DNA of 64,000 nucleotides from Streptacidiphilus albus JL83 (GTDB taxonomy: Bacteria > Actinomycetota > Actinomycetes > Streptomycetales > Streptomycetaceae), in contig NZ_JQML01000001.1 in NCBI RefSeq assembly GCF_000744705.1, positions 5,962,017-6,026,016 on the forward strand, given 5' to 3'. Shown here one piece after another: positions 50,733 through 57,410 of this stretch. The position numbers and the translations under genes are program-made. The notes beneath the pieces are model-generated. The model made no database searches and was not told the DNA's origin. It saw only the letters and a list, made by a program, of their open reading frames with translations. Each line of letters starts with the position of its first letter. The stretch's first letter is position 1.

Positions 50733-52442
50733 CTAGCCGGCCGTCGGCCCGGCGTGCTCGGGCCGGATCCGGGCGGCGAGGACGGCGACGTCGTCCTCGA
50801 CGTCCGTGCCGCCCGCGCCCATGCCCGCCAGCAGCCGGTCCAGCAGGAGGTCCAGCGAGGCGTTCCGGGGCAGCCGCAACCGGGCCAGCCGGAGCAGGGA
50901 GTGGTCGATGTCCTCGCCGCGCCGCTCCACCAGGCCGTCGGTGTAGAGCAGCAGGGTGTCCCCGCCGAGGCAGGGGCGGGTCCAGGAGACGTAGCCGCCG
51001 AAGCCGGTGCCCAGCGGTGGACCGGTGGGCACGTTCAGCAGGTGGGTGCGGTGGTCGATGTCGATCACGGCGGGCGGCAGGTGTCCGGCGCCGGCGTAGG
51101 TGCAGACGCCGCGCCGGGTGTCGACCAGCGCCAGCAGGCAGGTCGCCGGGCGCTCGCCGGAGACCCGCGCCATCAGCGCGTCCATCCGGTCCAGCACGAG
51201 GTGCGGCGCCATCCCGTCCTCGGCGACGACCCGCACCATGGCGCTGTAGTGGCTCATGTCGACGGCGGCCTCGACCCCGTGGCCCATCACGTCCCCGATG
51301 ACCAGCAGGGTTCGGTGCGGCGAGAGTTGGACGCTGTCGAACCAGTCGCCACCGACCAGGGCGCTGGTGCCGGAGGGCAGGTAGCGGGAGGCCACCTCCA
51401 GCGCCGGATGCGGGCTACTCGGGCCGGACAGCAGGGCGCGCTGCAGCTCCAGCGCGATGTGGTGCTCGCGGGTGTAGCGGCGGGCGTTGTCCAGGCTGAT
51501 CGCGGCCCGTCCGGCGAGGTCCTGGGCGGTGACCACGTCGTGGTCGGTGAACGCGGGGGAGTCGCCGGCCCGGACCAGGGTGAGGGTGCCGACCGGTTCG
51601 CCCCGGGCGAGCAGCGGGACCAGCAGCCCGGAGTGGTAGCCGAGCTCCCGGTAGGCGGCGAGCCGGCCCGGGGTCGGCGCGGAGCGGAGCAGCGCCTCGT
51701 CGTCGAGCAGGTTCTCCAGCACCGGCTCCCCGGCCGCCAGGCAGCGGCGCACCGCCGATCCGGGCTGGTGGTCGAGGTACTCGCCGGGTCTGCCGAACGA
51801 GCGAACCCGCGCCTCCAGATCGGGCACCGCCGCCACCGCCGTCCGGCGCAGCCGCAGCACCCCGCGCGAGGGCGGCCGCATCCGCAGGCCCACGTCGGAG
51901 GGGACGACGTCGACGGTGGCGATGTCGGCCAGGTAGGGGACCAGGAAGCCGGCCAGCTCGTTGCAGGTGGTGTCCATGTCCAGGGTGGTGCCGACCACGG
52001 TGGCGGCGCGGTCCAGCACCGAGAGCCGTGCCTGCGCCCGCTCCAGCTCCCGCTCGTGCTCCCGGGCGTCGGTGACCTCCAGCACGATCCCGAAGATGCC
52101 GATGACCTGCCCGTTCTCCTCCAGCCGGTGGTAGGCCCCGTGCCAGTAGCGGCGCTCGCGCTCCGATCCGGCCCGGGTGTGCCCGCTGGAGGTCACCTCG
52201 CGCGGGACGCCGTCGGCGAGGACCTGCCGCAGCACGTCCTCGCGGGCGTCGATGTCCGGCACCACCTCGGCGATGGTGCGTCCGGTGTGCTGCTCGGCCG
52301 GGACGCCGTTCATCCGGGCCAGGGTGCGGTTGACGTAGGTGTAGCGCAGCTCCGGGTCGAGCATGGCGACACCGGCGTTGGTCCCGTCGAGGATCTGCCG
52401 CAGCAGGGCCTGGACCTGTGGCGAGGAGGCGTCGCTCAGCAC
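50733..52442 (-). CDS. PAS-GAF-SpoIIE (PP2C-type) protein phosphatase
   Basis: The 569-residue protein starts at GTG 52442, six bases after AAGGAGG. Domain order is PAS (about 15-130, ILDGTNAGVAMLDPELRYTYVNRTLARMNG), GAF (about 150-315) and SpoIIE/PP2C (about 350-565). The phosphatase metal ligands are in GGDWFDSVQLSPHRTLLVIGDVMGHGVEAA, TYAGAGHLPP and LLLYTDGLVERR. It would dephosphorylate an anti-sigma-factor antagonist in response to a small-molecule or redox signal. It has no membrane span, so it senses cytoplasmic cues. The extension to 52628 covers a hairpin region and is rejected. Confidence 0.92.
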   Translation of the reverse strand: MLSDASSPQVQALLRQILDGTNAGVAMLDPELRYTYVNRTLARMNGVPAEQHTGRTIAEVVPDIDAREDVLRQVLADGVPREVTSSGHTRAGSERERRYWHGAYHRLEENGQVIGIFGIVLEVTDAREHERELERAQARLSVLDRAATVVGTTLDMDTTCNELAGFLVPYLADIATVDVVPSDVGLRMRPPSRGVLRLRRTAVAAVPDLEARVRSFGRPGEYLDHQPGSAVRRCLAAGEPVLENLLDDEALLRSAPTPGRLAAYRELGYHSGLLVPLLARGEPVGTLTLVRAGDSPAFTDHDVVTAQDLAGRAAISLDNARRYTREHHIALELQRALLSGPSSPHPALEVASRYLPSGTSALVGGDWFDSVQLSPHRTLLVIGDVMGHGVEAAVDMSHYSAMVRVVAEDGMAPHLVLDRMDALMARVSGERPATCLLALVDTRRGVCTYAGAGHLPPAVIDIDHRTHLLNVPTGPPLGTGFGGYVSWTRPCLGGDTLLLYTDGLVERRGEDIDHSLLRLARLRLPRNASLDLLLDRLLAGMGAGGTDVEDDVAVLAARIRPEHAGPTAG

Positions 52443-52524
52443 CCGCGTCCTCCTTCGCAGCGGCCGGGTCACCGGTCCCGGTCCCGCCCCCCGATCCCAG
52501 GCTACGCGCGCGCACATGACAGCG

Positions 52525-52563
52525 CCGCCGTCCCCGCCCTCTGAGGAAGGGCGGGGACGGCGG
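52525..52563. terminator. 16-bp perfect hairpin in a divergent promoter region
   Basis: CCGCCGTCCCCGCCCT pairs perfectly with AGGGCGGGGACGGCGG around a 7-base loop. It lies 83 bases upstream of the SpoIIE-type start, so on the minus strand it would sit in the 5' untranslated region or in the promoter. Terminator-grade stability is unusual between divergent genes; it may attenuate phosphatase expression or block read-through. Confidence 0.5.
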
Positions 52564-52593
52564 TGGTCCGGCGCCGACAGCACACGTCGGGCC

Positions 52594-52636
52594 GACCACA
52601 GGTGGTGCCCCGGGGCGGGCGGCAGCACCTGTGGTC
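52594..52636. other. 16-bp hairpin with one mismatch, second of a pair
   Basis: GACCACAGGTGGTGCC pairs with GGCAGCACCTGTGGTC (one mismatch) around an 11-base loop, 30 bases after the first hairpin. The two together could form a structured RNA if transcription from the AT-rich palindrome at 52683 runs leftward into the phosphatase gene. Confidence 0.45.
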
Positions 52637-52682
52637 CAGGGGGACGGCGCCGGAAGGAGGAGCCCCGACCCTGCCACCGACT

Positions 52683-52701
52683 CTAGTAATGAGAGCTTAC
52701 T
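52683..52701. promoter_or_regulatory. AT-rich palindrome, candidate operator/promoter
   Basis: TAGTAA-TGAGAGC-TTACTA is a perfect 6+7+6 inverted repeat within TCTAGTAATGAGAGCTTACT, an island of low GC in a very GC-rich region. It is followed by ATTTGCAAGC. The site is a good candidate for a MarR/TetR-type regulator acting on one or both divergent genes. Confidence 0.5.
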
Positions 52702-52750
52702 ATTTGCAAGCCCCTGGACCGGGTCGGCCCGGCTCGGCCCGGAAAACCCT

Positions 52751-52780
52751 TTGCCCGCTCCCCGCGCCGCCGCCTAGCCT
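52751..52780 (+). promoter_or_regulatory. Candidate promoter of the ABC-F leader transcript
   Basis: TTGCCC at 52751-52756 and TAGCCT at 52775-52780 are separated by 18 bases, a reasonable housekeeping-type pair. Transcription would begin near 52787 and give a leader of about 295 bases before the ABC-F start codon. Confidence 0.45.
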
Positions 52781-52793
52781 GGACGACGACCCA

Positions 52794-52829
52794 ATGCCGT
52801 CCGTCAGGAGTAGGCCGTTGCTCGTCTGA
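52794..52829 (+). CDS. 11-codon upstream ORF, candidate regulatory leader peptide
   Basis: ATG 52794 to TGA 52829 encodes MPSVRSRPLLV. It lies about 14 bases after the candidate -10 hexamer and 254 bases before the ABC-F start. Short arginine-, leucine- and valine-containing leader peptides occur before ABC-F and erm-type resistance genes, where ribosome stalling on the leader prevents termination further on. There is no strong ribosome binding site, so translation could be leaderless or the ORF could be chance. Confidence 0.35.
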   Translation: MPSVRSRPLLV

Positions 52830-52948
52830 GCCCGGAGACACCGCTGCCACAGTCTCGTGCTGTGCCCGTGCGCGCCCCGGCCCCGGCGACCGAACCCGCC
52901 CTCCTGCTCAGCGATCCGCTGTCGGACGATCCACCGTGATCCGCCCGC

Positions 52949-52964
52949 GGCCGAGTGATCGGCC
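52949..52964. other. Small hairpin in the ABC-F leader
   Basis: GGCCGA-GTGA-TCGGCC is a perfect 6-bp stem with a 4-base loop, in a stretch with four GTGATC repeats (52936-52984). It could be part of an attenuator/anti-attenuator, but no U-run follows. Confidence 0.35.
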
Positions 52965-53082
52965 CGGTGATCCGCCCTGTGATCACGCCCGCCGATCCGC
53001 CGCTGACGGCCGTTCCCCCGCGCTCCCGCCGTGTCTCCCTCCGTGTTGTCGCTGGATCACCACCAACACCGGGAGCTACCCC

Positions 53083-54738
53083 ATGTCACAGTCCTTCACC
53101 GCGCCCCGCGACCCCGCCGCGACCCCCGCCGCCATCGGCTGCACCGGGCTCGACTACTCCTGGCCCGACGGACAGCCGCTGTTCCAGGGCCTCGACCTGG
53201 CCTTCGGCCCCGGCCGGACCGGACTGGTCGGCCGCAACGGCTCCGGCAAGTCCACCCTGCTGCGGCTGCTGGCCGGAGAGCTCCGCCCCGACGGCGGGAC
53301 GGTCACGGCGGCCGGCCGCGTCGGCCACCTGCCCCAGGACCTCGCCCTGGACGCCGGACTGCCGGTCGCCGAGGCCCTCGGCATCGCCCCGGTCAGGGAC
53401 GCCCTGCTCGCCATCGAGCGCGGCGACACCGGCGAGCAGAACTTCGCCCTCGTCGGCGACGACTGGGACGTCGAGGAGCGCGCCCGCGCCGCCCTGGACC
53501 GGATCGGCCTCGGCGCCGTCCCACTGGACGGCCGGGTCGGCCGGCTCTCCGGCGGCGAGACGGTGCTGCTCGGCCTGGCCGGGCTGCTGCTGCGCCGCCC
53601 CGAGGTGCTGCTGCTGGACGAGCCCACCAACAACCTCGACCGGGACGCCCGGCGGCGGCTGGGCGAGGCGGTGGCGGGCTGGCGCGGCGTCCTCGTCCTG
53701 GTCAGCCACGACCGGGAGCTGCTGGAGCAGGTCGACCGCACCGCCGACCTCAGGGACGGCGAAGTCCACTGGTACGGCGGCAACTTCAGCTCCTACCGGG
53801 CCGCGCTCGCGGTCGAGCAGGAGGCCGCCGGGCGGATGGTGCGGGTCGCCGAGGCCGACCTCCGCCGCCAGCAGCGCGAGCTGGCCGACACCCAGACCGT
53901 GCTGAACCACCGCAAGCGCTACGGCCAGAAGATGTCCGACAACAAGCGCGAGCCGGGCATCGTCATGGGCCAGCGCAAACGCCAGGCCCAGGTCTCCGCC
54001 GGAAAGCTGCGCAACCAGCAGCAGGAGAAGGTGGACGGGGCCAGGGAGCGGCTGGCCGCGGCCGAGGCGGCGGTCCGCGAGGACGCCGCGATCCGGGTCG
54101 ACCTCGCGGCCGGCCAGGTCCCGGCCGGCCGCACCGTGCTCGCCCTCACCGGGGTGAGGCCGGTCCGCTTCGCCGAGGGCGTCCGGATCGACCTGGAGCT
54201 GCGCGGCCCCGAACGGATCGCGCTCACCGGCGGCAACGGCACCGGCAAGACGACGCTGCTGCGCACCATCGCCGGGGAGCTCGACCCGCTGGAGGGCGGG
54301 GTGTTCCAGGCCGTCCCGCTGCGGATGCTGCCGCAACGGCTGGACATCCTGGACGACCGCCTCAGCGTCGCCGGCAATGTGGCCCGGTTCGCGCCCTCCG
54401 CCACCGACAACGAGATCAGGGCGCGGCTCGCCCGCTTCCTCTTCCGCGGCGGCCGGGCCGACCAGCAGGTCGCCACGCTCTCCGGCGGCGAGCGCTTCCG
54501 GGCCTCGCTGGCGGCGCTGATGCTGGCCGAACCCGCCCCGCAACTGCTGATCCTGGACGAGCCCACCAACAACCTGGACCTGGCCGGCGTGGCGCAGCTC
54601 TCCGCCGCCCTGGCCGGCTACCCCGGCGCGCTGCTGGTGGTCAGCCACGACGAGCCCTTCCTCGCCGGTATCGGCCTCACCCGCCGACTGCGGCTGGACC
54701 CGGCCGTCGGCCTGGTCCCGGACCGGGTGGAGGAGTGA
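53083..54738 (+). CDS. ABC-F family ATPase (ribosome-associated, antibiotic-resistance type)
   Basis: The 551-residue protein has two ATPase domains and no membrane span. Walker A GRNGSGKST lies near residues 50-58 and GGNGTGKTT near 384-392; signatures LSGGET and LSGGER and Walker B LLLDEPTNNLD and LILDEPTNNLD follow. The inter-domain linker (RKRYGQKMSDNKREPGIVMGQRKRQAQ) is basic, as in ARE ABC-F proteins that displace ribosome-bound drugs. The N-terminal domain has a YGGNF segment before the linker, typical of the family. It could protect against a ribosome-targeting antibiotic; the class is not readable. The long leader suggests regulated expression. Confidence 0.88.
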   Translation: MSQSFTAPRDPAATPAAIGCTGLDYSWPDGQPLFQGLDLAFGPGRTGLVGRNGSGKSTLLRLLAGELRPDGGTVTAAGRVGHLPQDLALDAGLPVAEALGIAPVRDALLAIERGDTGEQNFALVGDDWDVEERARAALDRIGLGAVPLDGRVGRLSGGETVLLGLAGLLLRRPEVLLLDEPTNNLDRDARRRLGEAVAGWRGVLVLVSHDRELLEQVDRTADLRDGEVHWYGGNFSSYRAALAVEQEAAGRMVRVAEADLRRQQRELADTQTVLNHRKRYGQKMSDNKREPGIVMGQRKRQAQVSAGKLRNQQQEKVDGARERLAAAEAAVREDAAIRVDLAAGQVPAGRTVLALTGVRPVRFAEGVRIDLELRGPERIALTGGNGTGKTTLLRTIAGELDPLEGGVFQAVPLRMLPQRLDILDDRLSVAGNVARFAPSATDNEIRARLARFLFRGGRADQQVATLSGGERFRASLAALMLAEPAPQLLILDEPTNNLDLAGVAQLSAALAGYPGALLVVSHDEPFLAGIGLTRRLRLDPAVGLVPDRVEE

Positions 54739-54895
54739 CCGCCGAACGCGGAAGAGCCGGGGCGGCATCGGTCAGGCGTCCATCTGGCATGGTCAAATAG
54801 CCACTGGTGGACAGGAGATGACGGATTGTCAGCGTCCCGGCCAACTCTGTCGCCAATGCCTCGACAGGGCCGGGTCCGCTGGCGAACCTGGCTGC

Positions 54896-56050
54896 GTGGG
54901 AAACGACTTCTTGCTGGTCCTGGTGGTCGTCACGGCCCTGGCCTTCGACTTCACCAACGGTTTTCACGACACCGGTAACGCGATGGCGACGTCCATCGCA
55001 ACGGGCGCACTCGGCCCACGAGTTGCCGTGGCCCTCTCAGGTCTGCTGAACCTGGTCGGAGCCTTCCTCTCGCTCAGCGTTGCCGCGACCATCGCCAGCG
55101 GCCTGGTGGACACCAACCTGGTCACCCTGACCGTGGTGTTCGCCGGCCTGGCCGGCGGCATCACCTGGAACCTGCTGACCTGGTTCCTCGGCATCCCGTC
55201 CAGTTCCTCGCACGCCCTGATCGGCGGCGTCGTCGGCGCCACGCTGGCGGCCGCCGGCGGGCACGCGGTGAAGTGGCACGGGCTCTTCCAGAAGGTCATC
55301 ATCCCGGCCGGGCTCTCCCCGGTCATCGCCGGGCTGATCGCCGCCATCGGCACCTACCTCGTCTACCTGATCAGCCGCCGGGTCTCCGAGGGCGCGCGCG
55401 GCCACGGCTTCCGGATCGGCCAGATCGGCTCCGCCTCCATGGTCTCGCTCGCGCACGGGACCAACGACGCACAGAAGACCATGGGCGTGATCACTCTCGC
55501 CCTGATCGCCAACGGCACCCTGCACTCAGGGGCGAAGGCCCCGTTCTGGGTCATCCTCTCCTGCGCGCTGGCGATCAGCATCGGTACCTATACGGGTGGC
55601 TGGCGGGTGATCCGCACCCTTGGCAAGGGGCTGGTCGAGATCGAGGCGCCGCAGGGCATGGCCGCCGAGTCCTCGTCCGCCGCCGTCATCCTGCTCTCCA
55701 GCCACTTCGGCTACTCCCTGTCCACCACCCACGTCGCCACCGGTTCGATCCTGGGCACCGGCGTCGGCAAGAAGGGCGCCACGGTCCGCTGGTCCGTCGC
55801 CGGGCGGATGGCCACGGCGTGGCTGCTCACCCTGCCCGCCGCCGGCGCGGTCGGCGCGGCCGGCTACGGCCTCGCCCATGTCGTCGGCGGGACCGCCGGG
55901 GTCCTGGTCGACCTGGCGATCCTGCTCGCGGTGGCCGGCCTCATCTATGCGAAGTCCCGCGCCACCGCCGTCAGCCACAGCAACGTCAACTCCGAATGGA
56001 CCGGCTCGGTCGCCCCGTCGGCCCCGGTCAAGGAGGTCGCCGCCGTATGA
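54896..56050 (+). CDS. pit: PiT-family inorganic phosphate transporter
   Basis: The protein has about 10-11 membrane spans. ALAFDFTNGFHDTGNAMATSIATGAL near the start is the PiT N-terminal signature (PD001131-type GFHDTxNA), and SLAHGTNDAQKTMG in the second half is its repeat. The duplicated TNGFHD/HGTND motif marks a low-affinity phosphate:cation symporter. GTG 54896 is chosen because the family starts right before the first helix; an ATG at 54818 directly after AGGAG would add 26 cysteine-containing residues unlike the family. The stop overlaps the next small gene (ATGA). Confidence 0.88.
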   Translation: MGNDFLLVLVVVTALAFDFTNGFHDTGNAMATSIATGALGPRVAVALSGLLNLVGAFLSLSVAATIASGLVDTNLVTLTVVFAGLAGGITWNLLTWFLGIPSSSSHALIGGVVGATLAAAGGHAVKWHGLFQKVIIPAGLSPVIAGLIAAIGTYLVYLISRRVSEGARGHGFRIGQIGSASMVSLAHGTNDAQKTMGVITLALIANGTLHSGAKAPFWVILSCALAISIGTYTGGWRVIRTLGKGLVEIEAPQGMAAESSSAAVILLSSHFGYSLSTTHVATGSILGTGVGKKGATVRWSVAGRMATAWLLTLPAAGAVGAAGYGLAHVVGGTAGVLVDLAILLAVAGLIYAKSRATAVSHSNVNSEWTGSVAPSAPVKEVAAV

Positions 56051-56313
56051 ACTCCTGGATCAACCTGCACGCCCTGTGGGAGATCGTGGTCGTCGGCCTG
56101 CTGGCCGGGGCCGGTCTGCCGGCCCTGTTCGCCGTCGGCCTGCGCGCCCTCAGCCTGCCCGGCAGCCGGGGCCAGGCCGGCAACGGGGGCCAGGCCGGGG
56201 AGGAGCGGATCGTCGGCGGCAGCGTCCCCGGGATGGTCGCCGCCGGGCTCTGCTTCGCGGTGGTGCTGGCCGGCCTCGGCTGGGGCATCTACTACATCGT
56301 CGCCGGAAGCTGA
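56047..56313 (+). CDS. Small two-span membrane protein following the PiT gene
   Basis: The 88-residue protein has two hydrophobic segments (LWEIVVVGLLAGAGLPALFAVGLRA and GMVAAGLCFAVVLAGLGWGIYYIV) joined by a Gly/Gln-rich hydrophilic loop. The start overlaps the phosphate transporter stop. Small membrane proteins of this layout follow PiT genes in many actinomycetes and may be an accessory subunit; this is inference from context. Confidence 0.75.
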   Translation: MNSWINLHALWEIVVVGLLAGAGLPALFAVGLRALSLPGSRGQAGNGGQAGEERIVGGSVPGMVAAGLCFAVVLAGLGWGIYYIVAGS

Positions 56314-56360
56314 CGGCGGTGGCCGAGCATCCGCCGCCCCGAGGAGAGGCCCGCACCCAT

Positions 56361-56669
56361 ATGGCACTGCCACCGTTCCTGTCCGCAGTGATCACCTGGC
56401 TCCGGGCAGGGTATCCCGAAGGCGTCCCCGAGCACGACTACCTGCCCCTGTTCGCCCTGCTGTCGCGCCGGCTGCCCGACGCCGACGTGGCCGCGCTGGC
56501 CGACGAGCTGGCCGACGTCGGCGACCCGGCCTCGGCGCAGGCGATCCGCGCGGCCATCGCGACCGCCACCCGCGCCGAGCCGCTCGACGCGGACGTGGCC
56601 CGGGTCAGCTCCCGGCTGGCCGCCGCGGGTTGGCCGCTGGCCCGCCCCGACCACCTCGACCACGACTGA
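56361..56669 (+). CDS. DUF3349 small protein
   Basis: The 102-residue protein matches the DUF3349 pattern: LPPFLSAVITWLRAGYPEGVPEHDYLPLFALLSRRLPDADVAALADEL, then ARVSSRLAAAGWPLARP. The fold is a small helical bundle of unknown function, found mainly in mycobacteria and streptomycetes. GAGGAGAGG lies upstream of ATG 56361. It probably belongs to the same transcript as the phosphate transporter. Confidence 0.85.
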   Translation: MALPPFLSAVITWLRAGYPEGVPEHDYLPLFALLSRRLPDADVAALADELADVGDPASAQAIRAAIATATRAEPLDADVARVSSRLAAAGWPLARPDHLDHD

Positions 56670-56991
56670 ACCCGCCTGAACCCGACTGCTCCTCGCGCCG
56701 CCCCGGCCCGGTCGCCCGCTGCTCCCCGCTCAGGGCAGCGGCCGGCCGGGCCGACGACCACACCGCCGCCCGTCCGGCCGCGTTCGGCTGCCGCCCCGAT
56801 GTCGCTCGCTCGGGGACCCGCCGCGCAGACCCCGCCTCCCGCAGCGCGAAGTGCCCCCCGGCCTCGCCCGTCCACAGCGCGTTGACACCGGGTCCACCGG
56901 CCATTGACGCCCACCCTGCGACAGTTCATTCCGGGCCCTGAACCTCCAGGGGCCTGTGCAGGAGAACGCGACAGCCGAGGGGGTGAAGAGA
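56670..56991. other. 322-base intergenic region before the RiPP operon
   Basis: No gene is supported here; open frames on both strands lack ribosome binding sites. Two -35-like hexamers, TTGACA at 56882 and TTGACG at 56904, stand in the last 110 bases before the first precursor gene, but I see no clear -10 element. This is the likely promoter region of the RiPP operon. Confidence 0.4.
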
Positions 56992-57117
56992 ATGACGGAC
57001 GAGCCGAAGGTCTGGGTGGCCCCCAGCCTCGCCGATGAGGTCTTCGAGGCTGAGCTGCGGTGCAACTGCGGCTGTGACGCCCAGCAGGGCGCCGGCGCCG
57101 GCGCCAGCGTCATCTGA
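56992..57117 (+). CDS. RiPP precursor peptide 1 (C-x-C-x-C type)
   Basis: The 41-residue peptide starts at ATG 56992, after a GAGGGGG run. It reads a leader with W8-V-A-P and F18-E-A-E-L22, then a core with Cys at 24, 26 and 28 (CNCGC), followed by an Ala/Gly-rich tail ending S-V-I. In-frame GTGs at 56983 and 56956 could lengthen the leader by 3 or 12 residues. It shares W8, A10, P11, V17, F18, E19, A20, L22 and all three cysteines with precursor 2. Alternating single-residue-spaced cysteines next to a Gly/Ala-rich acceptor tail would suit thioether formation by the adjacent radical SAM enzyme. Too short for automated gene callers. Confidence 0.8.
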   Translation: MTDEPKVWVAPSLADEVFEAELRCNCGCDAQQGAGAGASVI

Positions 57118-57161
57118 CGTGTTCGCCGAGACAGCACCGACCTTGGGAGGAGGTGATTCCC

Positions 57162-57293
57162 ATGGAGATCGAAGAGCGGCAGTGGATTGCCCCGGCAATG
57201 AGTGCGGTGGTTTTCGAAGCCCAGCTTGAGTGCGCGTGCCGTTGCGGCGCGTCCGCGGGCAGTGGCGGCGGCTCGGGCGGCGAGGTCATCTGA
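57162..57293 (+). CDS. RiPP precursor peptide 2 (C-x-C-x-C type)
   Basis: The 43-residue peptide starts at ATG 57162, seven bases after a strong GGAGGAGGT site. The leader has W8-I-A-P and F18-E-A-Q-L22; the core has Cys24, Cys26 and Cys28 (CACRC) and a Gly/Ser-rich tail ending E-V-I. The leaders are conserved against precursor 1, while the residues between the cysteines and the tails differ, the signature of paralogous substrates of one modifying enzyme. The ribosome binding site is the best in the operon, which fits high expression of a precursor. Confidence 0.82.
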   Translation: MEIEERQWIAPAMSAVVFEAQLECACRCGASAGSGGGSGGEVI

Positions 57294-57313
57294 CGGACCC
57301 CCGGCCAGGCAAC

Positions 57314-57354
57314 GGGCGTGCCGACGAACGGCCCAGCCGTCCGTCGGCACGCCC
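57314..57354 (+). terminator. 18-bp hairpin between precursor genes and modifying enzymes
   Basis: GGGCGTGCCGACGAACGG pairs with CCGTCCGTCGGCACGCCC (one A-C mismatch) around a 5-base CCCAG loop. It starts 20 bases after the precursor 2 stop and ends 56 bases before the radical SAM start. Such partial terminators are common after RiPP precursor genes and keep precursor mRNA far above enzyme mRNA. Confidence 0.7.
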
Positions 57355-57410
57355 TCCGCAGGAGACACCCGCCCCACCGGAAACGTACAGCGCCAGGAAG
57401 AGAGCAAGCA

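Larger units (their letters stand above)
52443..53082. other. 640-base divergent intergenic region rich in hairpins and leader elements
   Basis: No full gene is seen between the SpoIIE-type phosphatase (minus) and the ABC-F gene (plus). It holds two strong hairpins (52525-52563 and 52594-52636), an AT-rich palindrome (52683-52701), a candidate promoter (52751-52780), an 11-codon ORF (52794-52829) and a small hairpin (52949-52964). Each is listed separately. Confidence 0.6.

Noticed and set aside
54818-56050. ATG 54818 as the phosphate transporter start
   Set aside because: AGGAG directly abuts the ATG with no spacer, and the added 26 residues with three cysteines are unlike the family; GTG 54896 is preferred, with moderate certainty.
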